In this document: positions 55,402 through 63,431 of the stretch, piece after piece | Numbering within the stretch: position 1 is the stretch's first letter | How the letters are laid out: each line of letters starts with the position of its first letter | NCBI GenBank assembly: GCA_037045055.1 | Contig: JBAOHJ010000001.1 | Location: forward strand, 372,001-436,000 | DNA from: Phosphoribacter sp037045055 | GTDB lineage: Bacteria; Actinomycetota; Actinomycetes; Actinomycetales; Dermatophilaceae | Direction of reading: 5' to 3' | Length of the DNA: 64,000 nt | Program-made: the position numbers and the translations under genes | Notes under the pieces: generated by a model | Databases searched by the model: none | Told to the model about the DNA's origin: nothing | Seen by the model: only the letters and a program-made list of their open reading frames with translations

Positions 55402-55637
55402 CACTGCCTCCTGGGGTGCGGGGTGCTCGCCGCGGTCTGCTCGAGCGGCTCGAACCGTTGGTCGGGCTGCAGCCTGAGCCCGGCGTCGACCCGCTCGCCC
55501 GCGCGCGACCCGGGCCGGTTCACGGGTGGCCCGTGCCCTCGAGCCCGCGGGACGGGAGGCAGCTGGACGGCGCTCACCCCCTCCACGGCCCTGGCGGTCC
55601 CTTCGACATGCTTCTCGTAGGTGAAGAAGTCGCGCAT
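55401..55637 (-). CDS. small unknown protein coupled to the SDR gene
   Basis: The 78-residue frame has very high third-position GC throughout and its TGA overlaps the next ATG as TGATG, typical of coupled translation. The first 20 residues (MRDFFTYEKHVEGTARAVEG) resemble the N-terminus of some fumarylacetoacetate-hydrolase-type proteins; the remainder (Arg/Pro-rich) does not. It could be a truncated gene kept in frame by deletion. No good ribosome site precedes the ATG. Confidence 0.4.
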   Translation of the reverse strand: MRDFFTYEKHVEGTARAVEGVSAVQLPPVPRARGHGPPVNRPGSRAGERVDAGLRLQPDQRFEPLEQTAASTPHPRRQ

Positions 55638-56011
55638 GGCGACCGGGCGAGGTCCCGATAGCCCTGGGAGCACGGGTGCCGTGGCTCGGCCCGCGAGGGC
55701 GACGTGACCGTGTCGAAGGCCCCGCGCACCACCGGCTGCTGCCCCGGCTGACACTCCCCCAGCGCCGCGACGACGTTTCCCATCTGCCACGCTCCCCTCG
55801 AGAAGACCGCCCGGTGGGCCCGACCGTATGCCGCGTCACCAGGTGCGCGAAATCGCCCGCGGGGATGGCTGGCATCACTCGCGTCGGCCGATGGCTGGCA
55901 TCCGCGCAGCGGTGTTCCTCGGGGGTCGAACCCTCGAATACCGTCCAGGGACACCGGTCCGGCCGATGCGCCATCCCGCGTCCGACCCGAGCGGCGCAGC
56001 GAGGAGGTCAG
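55638..56011 (-). other. region without intact genes, with coding-like fragments
   Basis: On the minus strand an ATG near 55778 (after GGGGAG) opens MGNVVAALGECQPGQQPV with good codon bias for about 45 codons, then slips into a different frame before the small gene at 55637. From about 56145 down to 56010 another minus frame (CISHCANSIEVAHTML) also shows strong third-position GC. These fit gene decay. Two 13-bp direct repeats lie at 55864-55902. Confidence 0.4.
55864..55902. repeat. 13-bp direct repeat GATGGCTGGCATC, two copies 26 bp apart
   Basis: Copies at 55864-55876 and 55890-55902 are identical. The core TGSCTGGCAT recurs at 60678-60688 beside the second LysR gene, so it may be a shared regulator site. 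Confidence 0.55.
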
Positions 56012-56479
56012 GTGAGCGGACCTGTGGTCTCCCACGTCCTGGTCGGCGCGGCACTGGCCGACCTGCTCGACCGGTCCGTGGCCCGGCGGACGCCCCGCGT
56101 GAGCATGGTGTGGGCCACCTCGATGCTGTTGGCGCAGTGGGAGATGCACCCCGGTCGCCGACCCGGGCGGACTCATGGGGCGCACCCTGCAGGCCCTGCG
56201 AGCGATGCCATGACCCAGGGCCGGACCTGGACCGCATGGGGATCGACGGGCAGCTCGTCGGGCCGAGGCCGATGCACCCCTACCGGGCCGATCCCGAGGT
56301 CGCCGACCGCTTGCTCGAGGCCCCCAACCGGGCCATCGCCGACCATTGCTCGGGTGCACCGACCCGGTTGCTGGGGTGGGGCACCCTGGCCCTGCAGCAC
56401 CCCTACGCTGACCCCCGACGCCCCGCCGGCGGTCGGGCCGGTGCGCGGCATACCGGCCGTGGCGCCGTCGGACGACTGA
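56012..56479 (+). pseudogene. remnants including an amidohydrolase fragment
   Basis: A GTG at 56012 with an AGGAGG site starts MSGPVVSHVLVGAALADLLD, about 50 plausible codons. From 56224 another plus frame reads LDRMGIDGQLVG, PMHPYRADPEVADRLLEA and GWGTLALQHPYADP, which matches the N-terminal third of amidohydrolases of the ACMSD type, then stops matching at about 56436. So two truncated genes appear fused by deletion or frameshift. The flavoenzyme at 56493 follows at once. Confidence 0.55.
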
Positions 56480-56492
56480 GGAGGCAGACGGT

Positions 56493-58586
56493 ATGCCGCG
56501 CGCGCCCCGCTTCGAGCATCTCGCCCGGCCGATCGACATCGGTGCGGTCCGGCTGAAGAACCGGATGATGAAGAACGCCACCGGGTTCTTCTGGGACGAC
56601 CCCACCACCGGTGGCTTCATGACCGACCGCTACGTCGAGTATTTCGAGCACCTGGCGGCCGGGGGTCTGGCCCTGGTCAGCACTGCCGTCGCCCCGCTGC
56701 AACGTGGGCAACTGCCCGGCTTCGGCGTGCTGGGCGACGAGTACGTCCCGGGCTGGCGCCGCTGGGCCGATGCCGTCCACCGCCACGACTGCCTGGCGTT
56801 CCACCAGCTCTTTCACCTGGGCGGGATGAGCCCGTTGTTCGCCAAGGCCCCCGCGGGGGTCGCCGCGTCGTCGCTGCCCCAGCACACCTCCCCCCGACCG
56901 CACTTCGAGGTGCCGCGCGAGATCACCGTCGCCGAGATCGCCGACGTCGTGGAGCTGTTCGCCGAGGCAGCCGAGCGGATGAAGCGGGCCGGGCTCGACG
57001 GCACCGAGCTCAACGGCGCCTGCAACCACCTGCTCAACAGCTTCCTGTCGAGGGCGTGGAACACCCGGCAGGACGAGTACGGCCCGCAGAGCATCGAGAA
57101 CCGCACTCGCATCTACGTCCAGATCGTCGCGGAGATCAAGCGGCGCAACGGCACCGACTGGCCGGTCATCGCCTTGTTCAACGGCATGGAGCCCGACTTG
57201 CGCGACGGCATCACGGTGACCGAGAGCGTGCAGTTCGCCCGGGCCTTCGAGGCTGCCGGAGCGGACGCCATGGAGATCCGCGCCGAGTACTACACGTGGA
57301 CCGCCGACCCGGCCCGCAGGGACAGCACGCACTTCCCGGACGTGTACTTCTACCCCGACCCCCCGGCCACGGTGGATCCGATGGTCGAGTCGTCGGCATG
57401 GGGCAAGGGCGCCAACGTGCGGATGGCCGGGGAGATCAGGAAGGCCGTCACCGTGCCGGTCATCGTCTGCGGGACGATGGACTGGTTCACCGGCGAGCGC
57501 GCCATCCGCGCCGGGCTCGTGGACGTCATCAGCATGAACCGCCGCGTCATCGCCGACCCGCACGCGCCGCGCAAGGCCCTCGCCGGCGCACTGGAGGACA
57601 TCCGCCCGTGCATCTCGTGCATGACCTGCTTCGACCGGGGGGAGCACTTCCAGCCGGTCGTCTGCCGGGTGAATCCCGCGCTCGGGCGGGAGCGCGAGTA
57701 TGCCGTCCGACCGGCCTCCCCACGCCGGACCGTCCTGGTCGTCGGGGGCGGACCGGCCGGCCTCGAGGCCGCCCGGTCGGCCGCCCTGCGTGGTCACCGG
57801 GTGGTGCTCTACGAGCGGGAACGCAAGCTCGGCGGTGCGCTGCCGATCGCGTCCCTGGTCAAGGGCCAGCATCGCGAGGACTTCATGGCGCTGGTCGACT
57901 ACCTGAGCACCCAGGTCCGCAAGGCCGGGGTCGAGGTGCACACCCACGCGACCGCGACGCCGCAGACCGCCGCCGCGGTGCGCGCCGACGTCGTCGTGCT
58001 GGCCACCGGCGGGCGCCACCAGGTGCCGGACATCCCCGGGATCGGGGGGCGCAACGTCCTGTCCAGCACCCGACTGCACCGGCTGGCCAAGCTCGCCCTG
58101 ACCGCCGCCGCACCGTCCACCCTGCGCAGGCTCTCGGCGATCCGGCTGCCCCTGATCGGTCGGCGCGTCGTCGTCATGGGCGGCCGCCTGCACGGGTGCC
58201 AGACGGCGGAGTTCCTCGTCCACCGGGGTCGACGGGTGACCATCGTCGACAGCGGCACGCCCGATGAGGTCGGGGCCGGTCTCGTCGAGGTCTTCCTCAA
58301 GCCCTACCTGCTCTACTGGTTGGCCGACCACGGCGTCGAGATCGTGACCGGGGCGACGTACGACCGGGTCACCGCCGGCGGCCTGGACGTCACGTTCGCC
58401 GACGGGCGCCAGCGCACCCTCGCGGCCGACACCGTGGTCACCGCCCTCCCCCTGCTGCCGGACCCGGCGCTGCGGGAGGGCTTCGCCGCGGTGGTCCCGG
58501 ACGTTCGGCTCATCGGTGACGCCGCGGACCCGGGCCTGCTCTTCCAAGCCATCCGGGCCGGCACCGAGACGGGGCGGGAGATCTGA
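56493..58586 (+). CDS. old-yellow-enzyme/2,4-dienoyl-CoA-reductase-like flavoenzyme
   Basis: The 697-residue protein has an N-terminal FMN-binding TIM barrel of the old-yellow-enzyme family (about 8-345), a 4Fe-4S cluster (CISCMTC at 373-379 plus C391), and a C-terminal FAD/NAD(P) part starting VLVVGGGPAGLEAA and ending with RLIGDAADPG. That is the layout of dienoyl-CoA reductase and trimethylamine dehydrogenase. The substrate is unknown, probably an enoyl compound of the local catabolic genes. A GAGGAGG site precedes the ATG, which sits in a GTATGCC word. Confidence 0.93.
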   Translation: MPRAPRFEHLARPIDIGAVRLKNRMMKNATGFFWDDPTTGGFMTDRYVEYFEHLAAGGLALVSTAVAPLQRGQLPGFGVLGDEYVPGWRRWADAVHRHDCLAFHQLFHLGGMSPLFAKAPAGVAASSLPQHTSPRPHFEVPREITVAEIADVVELFAEAAERMKRAGLDGTELNGACNHLLNSFLSRAWNTRQDEYGPQSIENRTRIYVQIVAEIKRRNGTDWPVIALFNGMEPDLRDGITVTESVQFARAFEAAGADAMEIRAEYYTWTADPARRDSTHFPDVYFYPDPPATVDPMVESSAWGKGANVRMAGEIRKAVTVPVIVCGTMDWFTGERAIRAGLVDVISMNRRVIADPHAPRKALAGALEDIRPCISCMTCFDRGEHFQPVVCRVNPALGREREYAVRPASPRRTVLVVGGGPAGLEAARSAALRGHRVVLYERERKLGGALPIASLVKGQHREDFMALVDYLSTQVRKAGVEVHTHATATPQTAAAVRADVVVLATGGRHQVPDIPGIGGRNVLSSTRLHRLAKLALTAAAPSTLRRLSAIRLPLIGRRVVVMGGRLHGCQTAEFLVHRGRRVTIVDSGTPDEVGAGLVEVFLKPYLLYWLADHGVEIVTGATYDRVTAGGLDVTFADGRQRTLAADTVVTALPLLPDPALREGFAAVVPDVRLIGDAADPGLLFQAIRAGTETGREI

Positions 58587-58635
58587 CGACGCGCCGGCGA
58601 CGACGCGCCGCCGACGGCGTGATGGGTTCGCTGGA

Positions 58636-59553
58636 TCAGGCAGCGGGTTCGAGCTGACGGGCCACCTCGTCCAGCCGGTCGAGGAACCACCGGTGTCCTG
58701 GGTCGGACTCGCGGTGCGCGGCATACCAGTAGGCCTCCGCGAGGACCACCTCCCCGAACGGTGCCTCGACGACGACCAGCCGGGCATCGACCGAGTGCCG
58801 CCGCGCCAGGCGCTCGGGCAGGATGGCGACCATGTCCGTGCCGCCGACGACGTGCGGCAGCGGCAGCCACCCGCTGACCAGGACGGCCACCCGTCGCTGG
58901 ATGCCGAGCTCGCCGAGGATCCGGTCGGCCGGGGTGAGATTGCCCCGCCCGAACGCGGCCACCGCGTGGGGCAGCTCGCGCAGGGCCTCCAGGGGCAGCC
59001 GGCCCCGACTCAACGCCGGGTTGTCCCGGTCCACCAGGCACACCATGCGATCGCGGAACAGCGGTTTGGACTCGCCCGGGAAGCCGTAGCCCAACGGACC
59101 GATCATCACGTCGTAGTCGACCAGGACCCGCTCCGACCGGCGGACGTCGGCAGGCAGCGGATCGATCTCCATCCGCACCGACGGGGCCTGGTCGGCCAGC
59201 CGCCCCAGCAACGCGGTGTGCACCACGGACAGCGCGTAGTCGCTCATCGTCAGCCGGAACACGCGATCGCTGGTCCGCGGGTCGAAGGTCGTCTCGACCT
59301 GCAGCGCCGCACGGATCAGCCGCAGCGCCTCCTGGACCTCCGGCAGCAGCTCCTGGGCCAGCGGGGTCAGCTCGAAGTCGCGGCCGTTGCGCACGAGCAG
59401 CTCGTCGTCGAAGTGCCGGCGCAACCGGCCGAGGGCTCCGCTCATCGCCGGCTGGCTCATCTCCAGCCGGCGGCCGGCTCGGGTGACGTTGCCCTCCTCG
59501 AGCAGCACCTGCAGCGCCACGAGGAGATTGAGGTCGGAACCGCCGAGAGACAC
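58636..59553 (-). CDS. LysR-family transcriptional regulator 1
   Basis: The 305-residue protein has the LysR helix-turn-helix (LLEEGNVTRAGRRLEMSQPAM) at residues about 12-40 and an effector domain of two periplasmic-binding-like lobes. The GTG at 59553 has GGGAGG 8 bases ahead; an in-frame ATG 75 bases higher would add a sequence without homology. It is convergent with the flavoenzyme gene and divergent from LysR 2, to which it is very similar in the DNA-binding part. Confidence 0.9.
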   Translation of the reverse strand: MSLGGSDLNLLVALQVLLEEGNVTRAGRRLEMSQPAMSGALGRLRRHFDDELLVRNGRDFELTPLAQELLPEVQEALRLIRAALQVETTFDPRTSDRVFRLTMSDYALSVVHTALLGRLADQAPSVRMEIDPLPADVRRSERVLVDYDVMIGPLGYGFPGESKPLFRDRMVCLVDRDNPALSRGRLPLEALRELPHAVAAFGRGNLTPADRILGELGIQRRVAVLVSGWLPLPHVVGGTDMVAILPERLARRHSVDARLVVVEAPFGEVVLAEAYWYAAHRESDPGHRWFLDRLDEVARQLEPAA

Positions 59554-59629
59554 CAACCATCCTCCCTGTCGGCCGACTCGGGCCCCCGGCGCCGCGGCGC
59601 GCCCGTCCCAGACCGGAAGGCTAGCCAAG

Positions 59630-59643
59630 ATCCCGATGCGGAT
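59630..59643. promoter_or_regulatory. candidate LysR site between divergent regulators
   Basis: ATCC, six bases, GGAT forms a small inverted repeat 14 bases before a TAGGAT -10 at 59657. The 137-base gap separates the two divergent LysR genes, where autoregulatory sites are expected. Weak by itself. Confidence 0.3.
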
Positions 59644-59656
59644 GGCGACGAACGCC

Positions 59657-59662
59657 TAGGAT
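59657..59662 (+). promoter_or_regulatory. candidate -10 (TAGGAT) for LysR 2
   Basis: TAGGAT fits TANNNT and is 28 bases before the GTG at 59691, which has a strong GGAGGTG site. Confidence 0.4.
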
Positions 59663-59690
59663 TGCCCCACCTGCCGGCGAGGAGGTGCAG

Positions 59691-60635
59691 GTGAACGCCC
59701 GGGTGCGCAGCGTCGACGCCAACCTGCTGCTCGCCCTGCACGCGTTGTTGGAGGAGCGCAACCTCACCCATGCCGGCGCACGGATGACGATGAGCCAACC
59801 GGCGATGAGCGGGGCTCTGGCCCGGCTGCGGAGGCACTTCGACGACGAGCTGCTCGTGCGCAACGGCCGCGAGTTCGACCTCACGCCGCTGGCCAGCAGG
59901 CTGCGACCCGTCGTCGCCGAGGCGGTCGAGGCCTCCGAGCGGCTCCTGGGCTCGTCGCGCGAGTTCGTCCCGGGTCGCCACCCGAAGACCTTCACGGTGA
60001 GTCTCACCGAGTTCACCATGACCGTGCTGGCCGAGCCGTTGTGTCGGGTGCTCGCCGAGCGCGCCCCGGACGTCACCGTCGCGTTCGACGCGATCCCCAT
60101 CCAGCGCGAGCACATCGACGGGCTGCTGCTGCGCCGCGACCTCGTCGTCGGCCCGCTCGGCTTCGACATCCCCGGCCGCTTCCAACCGCTGTTCAGCGAC
60201 CGGTTGGTGTGCGTCGTCAGCGCCGACAACCCCCGGGTCCGCGATGGCCGGCTCACCCTGGCGGACCTGCGGACCATGCCGCACGTCCTGGCCAACGTCC
60301 TGGCCGGTGGCACGTCACGCCGACCCCTGGAGTCGGCCTTCGAGCAGGCCGGGGTGGTGCCGCGCTCTCCCGTGCTCGTGTCCAACCTGCTGGCCCTGCC
60401 GTATGCCGTGAGCGGCACCGACATGTGCGCCTTCGTCCCGAGCCGGCTGGCCCTGCGGACCCGTGACGCGCTCGACCTCGCCGTCGTGCAGACCCCGCTG
60501 GCCGCCGTGGACATCGTCGAGGCCGCCCACTGGCACCCGCGACGCTCTGCCGACCCGTCCGGGATCTGGCTGCGCGAGCTGCTCTACGACGTCGCCGTGC
60601 AGCTGGAGGACGCCAGAGACCAGGCCTCCGCGTGA
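59691..60635 (+). CDS. LysR-family transcriptional regulator 2
   Basis: The 314-residue protein has the same N-terminal domain as its divergent neighbour: LLEERNLTHAGARMTMSQPAM, then LRRHFDDELLVRNGREFDLTPLA, nearly identical over 60 residues. The effector domains are less alike. The GTG at 59691 follows GGAGGTG by four bases; a GTG at 59685 is inside that site. It is convergent with the ABC transporter operon and could control it or the flavoenzyme. Confidence 0.9.
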   Translation: MNARVRSVDANLLLALHALLEERNLTHAGARMTMSQPAMSGALARLRRHFDDELLVRNGREFDLTPLASRLRPVVAEAVEASERLLGSSREFVPGRHPKTFTVSLTEFTMTVLAEPLCRVLAERAPDVTVAFDAIPIQREHIDGLLLRRDLVVGPLGFDIPGRFQPLFSDRLVCVVSADNPRVRDGRLTLADLRTMPHVLANVLAGGTSRRPLESAFEQAGVVPRSPVLVSNLLALPYAVSGTDMCAFVPSRLALRTRDALDLAVVQTPLAAVDIVEAAHWHPRRSADPSGIWLRELLYDVAVQLEDARDQASA

Positions 60636-60677
60636 CCCAGGGTCCTCACGCTCGCCGTCGCAGGAGCGCGCGGGGCC

Positions 60678-60688
60678 ATGCCTGGCAT
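60678..60688. promoter_or_regulatory. inverted repeat ATGCCTGGCAT
   Basis: A perfect 5-bp inverted repeat with one central base lies in the gap between LysR 2 and the permease gene (convergent). It resembles the direct repeats at 55864-55902. Confidence 0.3.
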
Positions 60689-60738
60689 AGCGCTCGCTGA
60701 TCGGCGTGCAGGGCGACCGCTCGGGGCCGGCGGACGGC

Positions 60739-61779
60739 TCAGCGTGAGCCGGGGCGGGAGCGGCCCAGGTAGCTGGACAGCCCCACCGCGGCCAGCAGCG
60801 CCGCCCCGTTGAACACCGGGCTCACCCACGCCTGAGCCCCGGCCAGGGTCAGACCGCTGACGCTCGCCGAGACGAACAGCAGCCCGATGATCGTGCCGAC
60901 GACGTTGAAGAAGCCGGGCCGGACCGACGTGGCACCGAGGAAGGCCGCCGCCAGGGCGGGGAAGAGCAGGCTGTTGCCGCTGTCCGCGGTGGCGCTGCCG
61001 GTGCGGGCCAGCTGCAACACCCCGACGAGCGCGCTGAGCACCCCGGCCAGGACGAACGACAGCAGGACGTACCTCTTGACCCGGATGCCGACGAGCTCGG
61101 CGGCGCGAGGATTGGCCCCGATCGCGTAGAGCGACCGGCCGTAGGGCGTGTGCACTAAGACGTACCACAGGACGACGGCGATGACGACGACGACGTAGAC
61201 GACTCTGGGCAGCCCGAGCCAGGTGTCCGATCCGAAGGCGATGAGGTCCGGGGAAATCCCCGCGAGGATGGTCTGGCCGCCGGTGTACCACTGGATGATG
61301 CCGCCGAGCAGGGTCGCCACGCCGAGCGTCGTGACGAAGGAGTTGAGCTCGTACTTGGTGACCAGCAGTCCGTTGAAGAACCCGATGGCCGTGCCGACGA
61401 GCACGCACGCCGCGATGGCGGCCCACAGCGGCAGGCCCTGCCGGGACATCAACCCGGCGGCGGCCACCGTGCAGGTGGCCGACACGGCCCCCAGCGAGAA
61501 GTCGAAGTAGCCGCTGACCAACGGCAGGATCGCCGCGAGCGCCAACAGCGCGACGGTGGCCTGGTTGCCCAGCAGCACCGACAGATTCGCCGGCGACACG
61601 AAGGTCTCGCGGCTGACCGGCAGCACCGAGAAGAACACCACGACGACGACCAGCAGCATGAGCAGCGCGTTGGCCTCCAGCCGGCTGCGCCAGCGCCGGT
61701 CCTTCGGCGCGGGGGCCGGCGCCGGCGGCGGGGCCGGCGCCGTCGGCGGGGTCTGCGCAGGGTCGGTCGAGAGGGTCAT
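60739..61779 (-). CDS. sugar ABC transporter permease (ribose/xylose type)
   Basis: The 346-residue protein is a BPD_transp_2 permease with about ten helices and typical segments such as PLVSGYFDFSLGAVSA, YGRSLYAIGANPRAAELVGI and GSATADSGN. The first 30 residues are Pro/Ala-rich and cytosolic. The ATG at 61779 overlaps the ATPase stop (ATGA). It would form a homodimeric channel with the ATPase and binding protein encoded upstream. The substrate is a sugar or related compound, unknown. Confidence 0.93.
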   Translation of the reverse strand: MTLSTDPAQTPPTAPAPPPAPAPAPKDRRWRSRLEANALLMLLVVVVVFFSVLPVSRETFVSPANLSVLLGNQATVALLALAAILPLVSGYFDFSLGAVSATCTVAAAGLMSRQGLPLWAAIAACVLVGTAIGFFNGLLVTKYELNSFVTTLGVATLLGGIIQWYTGGQTILAGISPDLIAFGSDTWLGLPRVVYVVVVIAVVLWYVLVHTPYGRSLYAIGANPRAAELVGIRVKRYVLLSFVLAGVLSALVGVLQLARTGSATADSGNSLLFPALAAAFLGATSVRPGFFNVVGTIIGLLFVSASVSGLTLAGAQAWVSPVFNGAALLAAVGLSSYLGRSRPGSR

Positions 61780-63353
61780 GAGGCTGCTCCGGCGATCGAG
61801 GACGACTGCGTGGCCGCGGTGAGGTTGTCGGGTTCGAGCTGGGCGCCGGTGAGCTCGGCCGCCACCGTGCCCTGCCGCAGGACGAGGACGCGATCGCACA
61901 GCGAGCACAGCTCGACGAAGTCGGAGGAGCTGACGAGCACGGCCGTGCCCGCGGCGGCGGTCCGCCGCACGGTGTCGTAGATCTCCTTGCGGGACATGAC
62001 GTCGACGCCCTGGGTCGGCTCGTCCAGCAGCAGCAGCCGGGGCTCGCGCTGCAGCCACCGGGCGAGGACCGCCTTCTGCTGGTTGCCCCCCGACAGCGAG
62101 GTCATCACGGCGTCCTGCGACTGGGTCTTGACCGAGTAGTCGGCCAGCAGCCGGCCGGCCGAGGACCGCTCGGCCCGTTTCGACATCCCGGTGACCCCCC
62201 AGTACCGGCGCAGCACCGCGCAGGAGAGGTTCTCGCGCACGGTGAGGTCCATGAAGACCGACTCCCCGACGCGGTCCTCGGGGACGTAGCCGACGCCGCG
62301 GAGCATGCGGGTCTTGACGTCGTCGCGGCGCCCCTGCACCCGTCCGTCGATCTCGATCGATCCGGACGCTGCGGCGTGCTGGCCGAACAGCGTCTTCAAC
62401 AGCGAGGTCCGGCCGCTGCCGACCAGGCCGGTGACGCCGACGATCTCCCCTGGTCGGACGGTGAGCGTCGCCCCGCGCAGCGGCCCGGACACCAGGTCGC
62501 GGACCTGCAGCACCGGCGTGCCAGCCCGGTCGACCCGCGCCGGGGCGCCATCGGCGACCTGGGCCACCAGGGTCTTGGCCAGTTCGCGCCCGGACATCAA
62601 GGCGATCACCTCGTCCTCGCTGGGCGAGGAGTCCACCAGGGTGGCGACGGTCCGGCCGTCCCGGAACACCGTGACGTCGTGAGCCACGGACAGCACCTCC
62701 TGCATCCGATGGCTGACCATGAGCACCGTGTCCCCCCGGTCCGCGCGTCGCCGAACCGCCTGCAGGAGCACCTGGGACTCGTGCTGCGGCAGGGTGGCGG
62801 TGGGCTCGTCGAGGACGAGCACCCCACGCTCGTCCGCGTCGTCGTGGATGTCCTGCAGCGCCCGGGCGATCGCCACCATAGTGCGCTGCGCCGGGCGCAG
62901 CTGCCCGGCGGGGGTGCGCGGGGTCGCCGGGATCTCGAACCGGTCCAGCAGCAGGGCCACCCGCCGGTGCAGGGCCCGCCAGTCGATCCCGCCCACCCTC
63001 GTGCGCGGCCAACCCGCGTCGAGGGCGAAGTTCTCGGCGACCGACAGCTCGTTGAAGATCCCGAGGTCCTGGTGAACGAAGCGCAAGCCTGCCGACCGCC
63101 CGGCCTTCGCGTCGTACTGCGCAGCCACCCACTCGGTGCGGCCGATGTGGATGGTGCCCCCGTCGGCGCCGTAGACCCCGGCCAGGATCTTGATGGCCGT
63201 CGACTTGCCCGAGCCGTTGCCCCCCAGCAGGGCGTGGACGGTGCCGCGTCGCAGCGACAGCGCGGCACCGTCCAGCGCCCGGGTGGCGCCGAAGGACTTG
63301 GTCAGCCCGGTCAGCCGGACGGCGGCGTCGGGGTCGGCAGACGTGGTGCTCAT
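61776..63353 (-). CDS. sugar ABC transporter ATP-binding protein (two ATPase domains)
   Basis: The 525-residue RbsA-type protein holds two ABC domains. Domain 1 has Walker A GGNGSGKS (44-51), Q-loop VHQD and Walker B LVLDEP (178-184), but its signature reads QLRPAQ (151-156) instead of an LSxGQ-like motif. Domain 2 has GLVGSGRTS (no lysine, usual for this family), an intact signature LSGGNQQK and LLLLDEPTQG. Starts at the ATG at 63353; overlaps the permease gene by four bases. Confidence 0.93.
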   Translation of the reverse strand: MSTTSADPDAAVRLTGLTKSFGATRALDGAALSLRRGTVHALLGGNGSGKSTAIKILAGVYGADGGTIHIGRTEWVAAQYDAKAGRSAGLRFVHQDLGIFNELSVAENFALDAGWPRTRVGGIDWRALHRRVALLLDRFEIPATPRTPAGQLRPAQRTMVAIARALQDIHDDADERGVLVLDEPTATLPQHESQVLLQAVRRRADRGDTVLMVSHRMQEVLSVAHDVTVFRDGRTVATLVDSSPSEDEVIALMSGRELAKTLVAQVADGAPARVDRAGTPVLQVRDLVSGPLRGATLTVRPGEIVGVTGLVGSGRTSLLKTLFGQHAAASGSIEIDGRVQGRRDDVKTRMLRGVGYVPEDRVGESVFMDLTVRENLSCAVLRRYWGVTGMSKRAERSSAGRLLADYSVKTQSQDAVMTSLSGGNQQKAVLARWLQREPRLLLLDEPTQGVDVMSRKEIYDTVRRTAAAGTAVLVSSSDFVELCSLCDRVLVLRQGTVAAELTGAQLEPDNLTAATQSSSIAGAAS

Positions 63354-63431
63354 CGCGACTCCTTCCGCCGTCCGCGCCGGACCGGCCCTCGAGGTGACCC
63401 TACGGGCGTGGGGCCGGGCGGCATACCACCG

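Noticed and set aside
55915..55945. T-arm-like sequence (GGTTCGA on the minus strand) hinting at a tRNA or att site
   Set aside because: The flanking bases do not pair as a T-stem past three pairs and no acceptor or anticodon arms follow.
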